From Thermoplasmata archaeon (GTDB taxonomy: Archaea > Thermoplasmatota > Thermoplasmata > Thermoplasmatales > Thermoplasmataceae), in NCBI GenBank assembly GCA_021801305.1, contig JAJYYD010000136.1, positions 1 to 8,270 of the forward strand: a stretch of 8,270 nucleotides of DNA. Reading direction: 5' to 3'. A model generated the notes under the pieces. The model was not told the origin of the DNA. It saw only the letters and a list, made by a program, of their open reading frames with translations, and did no database searches. Numbering within the stretch: the stretch's first letter is position 1; each line of letters opens with the position of its first letter. Positions 4,496 through 8,270 of the stretch are shown here, one piece after another. A program made the translations under genes and the position numbers.

Positions 4496-6598
4496 GTGCC
4501 GACTGATCCGGTCTGTGGGATGTTCGTGCCGGACACTACAGATCTTGTGTATGAAAAAGATGGCGAAAAATATTATTTCTGTTCAACCACGTGTCTCGAG
4601 ACTTTCAAGTCTCCTGAAATTGAGATATCAAAGCTCAGATTTAAGCTCCTGGTTGCATGGTCGCTGTCGATACCTGTTCTGCTGATCACTTACCTGACAG
4701 GTTATTTCGCACTGAAGGATTACCTCCTTTTTGCACTTGCAACACCTGTCCAGGTCTATTCGGGAAGAGGATTTTATTATGGGGCCTGGAATTCCATAAA
4801 GCAGAGAACAAGCAATATGGATCTTCTTGTAGCGCTTGGCACCACAACGGCCTATTTATTTTCCCTTATAGTGACATTTGCTGGGCCTTCTTTCATCCCT
4901 GCCGGATCAGTATATTTTGATGCATCTTCCTTCATAATAACCCTGATCCTGACAGGGAGTTATGTGGAGACCCTGACAAAGTCAAGGGCAAATTCTGCCG
5001 CTGCCAAACTTCTGTCCGTAATTCCTTCCACGGTTCATGTGCTGAATGGGGATGGCACAGTAAGCGATAGGGAGACGGATACCCTGAGGAAAGGAGAAAG
5101 CGTTGTTGTGAAACCCGGGGAAAACATACCCGCGGATGGATCTGTATCATCAGGCAGGAGCGAGGTTGACGAATCCATGATCACCGGTGAGCAGATGCCC
5201 GTGATAAAGAAAACAGGGGATAATGTTACCTCTGGGACATTGAACCTGAACGGGGCACTGACAGTTCTTGTTGAAAAGACCGGTTCAGATTCCACTGTGA
5301 GGAAGATATATTCGCTTATCCAGATGGCTGCCTCGGGAAGGACAAAGGTACAGAAGGCAGCGGATACTTTCGCACTCTGGTTTGTACCTGTTGTTCTTTC
5401 AGCTGCCATTGCATCCTCACTTTTCTGGTTTATTTACCTGGCATATTCCGGGAGTTCCCTCTCGGCATTTGTACCGGTTCTTGTGTTTGTTTCAGTAGTG
5501 GTTATTGCCTGCCCATGTGCAATAGGTCTGGCGGGGCCAATAACACTTCTCATTTCATCCAATATATCATTCTCCAATGGCATGGTCATAAAGAACCCTA
5601 ACGCACTGGACAGGCTTTCAAAGGTAACGAGAGTAATCCTGGACAAAACAGGAACCCTGACGGAAAGGAATCCGTCCATAGAAGATGTAAAACCATCGTC
5701 CGGATTCACTGTTGAGGATGTAATGACCTATGCCTCAGCTTTAGAGGCTTTTTCCAACCACCCCATTGGAAATGCCATTAAGACATATGCCGCTGGCCAT
5801 GGAATTGAAGTTCCTGACGCAGGTGACGTGATTGAAACTGCAGGGGTCGGCATAACAGGAACCGTTTCCGGAAAAAATATTGAGGTAACAAGGGCAGAGG
5901 AAAAGGGCGGGTCAAATGTCATGGTGAAGGTGGATGGTAGTGTAGCGGGCACAATCAGGCTGACCTATGTTCTGAGACCCGATGCAAGAGAGCTTGTAGC
6001 ATCGCTCGAAAATGCTGGAATCAAGGTATCCATGATCACCGGGGACAGGAAAGAGGAAGCCGAGAGGCAGGCCGGGATTGTTGGAATTACTGATGTACAT
6101 TCGGATACACACCCGGAGGATAAGGCAAAGATTGTTTCGGAATACCAGCAGTCCGGAGATTATGTCCTGTATGTTGGTGATGGCATAAATGACAGCATAG
6201 CTCTTGAAACAGCCGATGTGGGCATGGCAATGGGAGGCGGATCGGACATTGCAATGGAGAGCGGAGACATAATCCTGCTCAATGACGATCTTTTGAACAT
6301 AAGATCAGGATTGATCATTGGAAAAATGACAATAAGGAAAATCAAGCAGAACATAGGATGGGCAATTGGATACAATTCAATTCTCATACCGGTTGCGGCT
6401 GGAATTCTTGTGCCGTTTGCCGGACTGGGCATTTACTCTTTCCTTCCCATACTTTCGGCCCTTGCCATGGGTTTCAGTTCAACATCGGTCGTCCTGAATT
6501 CACTCCTTCTCAGGGGAAGTATTGCTAAAAAACTGGGCAGCCATATGACACTGGATCGGAACGTTGCATTATCCGTGAAACGGGTTTCAGAACATTAA
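4496..6598 (+). CDS. copA: Cu(I)-exporting P1B-1-type ATPase with N-terminal YHS module
   Basis: A 700-residue membrane pump that exports Cu(I) at the cost of ATP. Residues 3-38 are a TRASH/YHS module (C7, C29, C33); no HMA domain is present at either end. Eight membrane helices are expected. The actuator loop carries TGE (230-232). The ion-path signatures are exactly those of class P1B-1: CPC (C339, C341), N619-x6-Y626-N627-x4-P632, and M658-GF-SS (661-662). The phosphorylated aspartate is D383 in DKTGT. The nucleotide domain has HP (422-423) and MITGDR, and the hinge is GDGIND (561-566). All key residues are intact and length is normal. The start is a GTG; the only upstream in-frame codons are TCA TCA and the copM stop. 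Co-transcribed with copM and divergent from the regulator, it is the effector of the copper response. Silver may also be carried. Confidence 0.95.
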   Translation: MPTDPVCGMFVPDTTDLVYEKDGEKYYFCSTTCLETFKSPEIEISKLRFKLLVAWSLSIPVLLITYLTGYFALKDYLLFALATPVQVYSGRGFYYGAWNSIKQRTSNMDLLVALGTTTAYLFSLIVTFAGPSFIPAGSVYFDASSFIITLILTGSYVETLTKSRANSAAAKLLSVIPSTVHVLNGDGTVSDRETDTLRKGESVVVKPGENIPADGSVSSGRSEVDESMITGEQMPVIKKTGDNVTSGTLNLNGALTVLVEKTGSDSTVRKIYSLIQMAASGRTKVQKAADTFALWFVPVVLSAAIASSLFWFIYLAYSGSSLSAFVPVLVFVSVVVIACPCAIGLAGPITLLISSNISFSNGMVIKNPNALDRLSKVTRVILDKTGTLTERNPSIEDVKPSSGFTVEDVMTYASALEAFSNHPIGNAIKTYAAGHGIEVPDAGDVIETAGVGITGTVSGKNIEVTRAEEKGGSNVMVKVDGSVAGTIRLTYVLRPDARELVASLENAGIKVSMITGDRKEEAERQAGIVGITDVHSDTHPEDKAKIVSEYQQSGDYVLYVGDGINDSIALETADVGMAMGGGSDIAMESGDIILLNDDLLNIRSGLIIGKMTIRKIKQNIGWAIGYNSILIPVAAGILVPFAGLGIYSFLPILSALAMGFSSTSVVLNSLLLRGSIAKKLGSHMTLDRNVALSVKRVSEH

Positions 6599-6632
6599 TC
6601 GATCTGTGGATTCACGTGGTGTTAAGAAAAAA

Positions 6633-6640
6633 ACAAATAC
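6633..6640 (+). promoter_or_regulatory. Weak TATA-like box before the MFS gene
   Basis: ACAAATAC is centred 24-25 bases before the ATG at 6661, the leaderless spacing used elsewhere here, but the match to a TATA box is poor. There is no ribosome site before the ATG and no T-tract after copA, so transcription continuing from copA across the 62-base gap is the alternative. Confidence 0.3.
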
Positions 6641-6660
6641 ATTGAAAATGTGCATCATTC

Positions 6661-8028
6661 ATGGCAGATAGTGGCGAAAATTATGAAACATCGCTGAAAA
6701 ATTTGCTTGCAAGAATGAACAGGATAAATGTCTGGTCTCTTCCAACAGCGTTTCTTGGCATAATAGGCATAGGATATTTCTTTACGTTCTATGATATTTC
6801 GGACATCGGTCTTGCTATGCCCGCCATTGAGGTGCAGTTCAAACTCCATGGCGCAATTATACTGTTCCTGGCACTTTCAATTGGGCTTATAGGTTATGCA
6901 ATAGGGTCTTATGTCATAGGTACCGCCTCCGATCTTTTCGGTAGATACAGGACAATGATTCTGACCATGGGACTCACTGCCCTGGGATCCTTTGGAGATG
7001 CGTTTTCCGTGAATGTTCCAATGCTGGTGGTATTCCGTTTCATCACCGGAATCGGACTTGGCGCGGACCTGAATCTTGTATCTGTCTATGTGAGCGAGTT
7101 TGCTCCTCCAAACATAAGGGGCAAGATAACAGTGTTTACTTTCATGATAGGTATTTTGGGACAGTCCGTAACACCCCTTATAGGATACTACCTGGTCCCT
7201 TCGTCCGCTTTCGGATGGAGATACCTGTTCATTATCGGTGGAGCTATTGCAGTTGTTGCCCTTGGATTGAGATTCGAGCTGCCGGAGTCGCCAAGATGGC
7301 TTGCAATAAGAAAACGTAATATTGCAAAAGCTTCCCTTATTGTTGACCAGATGGAGAGAGTTGCTACAAAGAAAGAGGGCAAACTGAGGGAACCGGAACC
7401 AGAAAACGTAGAGATAGAAGATAACAAGTTCCCAACGCTTTACCTGTTCAGGAGACCATATTCCACAAGGCTTGCTGTACTTGTGGTCATGTGGTTTCTG
7501 TGGTATATAGGAAATTACGCATTCCTGGGGGATGCAGCCACCCTGGTCTCAAACCTTGGCGTCTCAATTGCAAGCTCGATTCTTTATCTTGTGGTTGGGG
7601 CAATAGGTTATCCGGTTGGCGCTGCCATAATGATATTCGTATCAGACAAGCTTCAGAGAAAAATACTTATCTTCATAGATACGGTGGTGTGGTTTTTTGG
7701 GATGATCATATTCGGGCTTGCCACAAAGGATGGCCTGTTCATTGGAGCGTTTTTAGGATCCCTTGGTCTTGGGATGTATCTTCAGGTAGCATACACATTC
7801 ACCGCCGAGAGCTATCCCACCAGGGCCAGAACATCAGGCTTTGCCCTGACTGACGGAATAGGCCATGGAGGTGGAGCACTTGGGGCAATATTGCTCCCGG
7901 TTCTTGTAGCGGCATACAGTTTCTCATTCGGCTTTACCTTCATAGCAATAACCGGCCTTGTAGCTGGCATAGTGGCACTGCTGGGTCCAGTTGCATCCAA
8001 GAGAAGCCTGGAGAACATTTCCAAATAA
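6661..8028 (+). CDS. MFS transporter, sugar-porter/metabolite-symporter-like
   Basis: A 455-residue major facilitator with about twelve membrane helices. After a polar start of some 25 residues, the first helix region contains FYDISDIGLAMPAI. The loop between helices 2 and 3 has the MFS signature GTASDLFGRYR (87-97). The middle of the protein has ELPESPRWL (206-214), the sixth-helix motif of the sugar porter family. A charged central loop of about 45 residues follows. The second half has SDKLQRK and AESYPTRAR, again sugar-porter or metabolite:proton symporter features. Length is normal. The substrate is not evident: sugars, organic acids and inorganic anions are all possible. It follows copA by 62 bases on the same strand but has a possible weak promoter of its own, and nothing in its sequence points to metal transport. 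No Shine-Dalgarno site precedes the ATG. Confidence 0.88.
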   Translation: MADSGENYETSLKNLLARMNRINVWSLPTAFLGIIGIGYFFTFYDISDIGLAMPAIEVQFKLHGAIILFLALSIGLIGYAIGSYVIGTASDLFGRYRTMILTMGLTALGSFGDAFSVNVPMLVVFRFITGIGLGADLNLVSVYVSEFAPPNIRGKITVFTFMIGILGQSVTPLIGYYLVPSSAFGWRYLFIIGGAIAVVALGLRFELPESPRWLAIRKRNIAKASLIVDQMERVATKKEGKLREPEPENVEIEDNKFPTLYLFRRPYSTRLAVLVVMWFLWYIGNYAFLGDAATLVSNLGVSIASSILYLVVGAIGYPVGAAIMIFVSDKLQRKILIFIDTVVWFFGMIIFGLATKDGLFIGAFLGSLGLGMYLQVAYTFTAESYPTRARTSGFALTDGIGHGGGALGAILLPVLVAAYSFSFGFTFIAITGLVAGIVALLGPVASKRSLENISK

Positions 8029-8034
8029 CTTCCA

Positions 8035-8042
8035 TTTTTTTT
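8035..8042 (+). terminator. T-tract terminator after the MFS gene
   Basis: Eight consecutive T residues begin six bases after the TAA of the plus-strand MFS gene. Archaeal RNA polymerase terminates at such tracts without needing a hairpin. The tract runs into the stop codon of the converging gene; on the minus strand it reads as A, so it serves only the plus-strand gene. Confidence 0.6.
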
Positions 8043-8270
8043 ATGCTTCTTCGATTTCAGCCGAGGTTGATTCGACCCTCCAGCCTATGAAGATGACACT
8101 GAAAATAAAACCCAGGATGCAGGTCACTGAGAGAAACATGAGACCAAACCCGGCACCAACCAGGGAAAAGACGCCAAATCCCAGCACCCCTACGATGCCT
8201 CCGATTCTTCCAAATGCCTCACTGATCCCCTGGCCAGTTCCCCTGATCTCTGTGGGGTAGCTTTCCGCAG
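8041..8270 (-). CDS. MFS transporter, C-terminal part (runs off the right edge)
   Basis: The last 75 codons and TAA stop of a major facilitator carrier; the rest lies beyond the right edge. The visible part starts AESYPTEIRGTG, the conserved loop before helix 11 of sugar-porter-like and metabolite:proton symporter MFS proteins. Two strongly hydrophobic, glycine-rich helices follow (roughly visible residues 22-42 and 44-62), then a short acidic tail ending EIEEA. The neighbouring plus-strand carrier has AESYPTRAR in the same place, so the two are related paralogues, but they are not close copies. The genes converge with only 12 bases between stop codons. Completeness and substrate cannot be judged. 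Confidence 0.82.
   Translation of the reverse strand, partial: AESYPTEIRGTGQGISEAFGRIGGIVGVLGFGVFSLVGAGFGLMFLSVTCILGFIFSVIFIGWRVESTSAEIEEA

Noticed and set aside
5035..5409. 124-codon minus-strand open frame inside copA
   Set aside because: It is antisense to the conserved actuator domain of copA; its Ser/Thr/Pro-rich content is what antisense to an archaeal coding frame typically gives.
6601..6635. Possible hairpin or terminator after copA, around CACGTG and an A-rich run
   Set aside because: The palindrome is only six bases and the homopolymer is A, not T, on the copA strand, so it does not fit an archaeal terminator.
7991..8260. 89-codon plus-strand open frame at the right edge
   Set aside because: The minus strand of the same stretch encodes a clear MFS C-terminus (AESYPT loop and two membrane helices), so the plus-strand frame is a shadow.

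Overview
The window looks archaeal and most like a member of the Thermoplasmatales (acidophilic Euryarchaeota). The evidence is TATA boxes centred about 24-25 bases before start codons that lack a Shine-Dalgarno site (leaderless transcripts), heavy use of AGG for arginine and ATA for isoleucine, a mid-range GC content judged by eye, and the gene set: maltooligosyltrehalose synthase, an archaeal-type GH15 glucoamylase, an APC permease, a TRASH-domain copper operon and sugar-porter-like MFS carriers. The genus cannot be fixed from the sequence alone. There is no rRNA, tRNA, CRISPR array or insertion sequence, and no gene-free stretch longer than 300 bases.

Layout. Bases 1-178 (minus) hold the first 59 codons of treY, which runs off the left edge. 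A 146-base divergent promoter region separates it from a GH15 glucoamylase (325-2268, plus). That gene converges on an APC-family amino acid permease (2293-3696, minus). Upstream of the permease, on the same strand, is a copper-responsive regulator with an AsnC-like helix-turn-helix and a C-terminal TRASH domain (copT type, 3756-4274, minus). Across a 74-base divergent control region lie a 46-residue TRASH/YHS metallochaperone (copM type, 4349-4489, plus) and a P1B-1 Cu(I)-exporting ATPase (copA, 4496-6598, plus). An MFS transporter (6661-8028, plus) follows. A second MFS gene enters from the right edge on the minus strand (8041-8270, C-terminus only), tail to tail with the first.

How the genes work together. 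The core is a complete archaeal copper efflux system: sensor-regulator, soluble or membrane-delivering chaperone, and exporter. Each of the three proteins carries one TRASH/YHS cysteine module. The two left-hand genes belong to alpha-glucan and trehalose metabolism. The permease and the two MFS carriers are probably uptake or exchange systems of unknown substrate, each with its own promoter where one is visible.

The most interesting point is that copM and copA are in the same reading frame, separated only by one TGA and two serine codons. A change or readthrough at that stop would give an exporter with two tandem YHS modules. The copper control region also has a TATA box shared by both strands, with repeats on either side that are candidate regulator sites. 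No wholly unknown system was found: the locus is a variant of a known type with unusual details.
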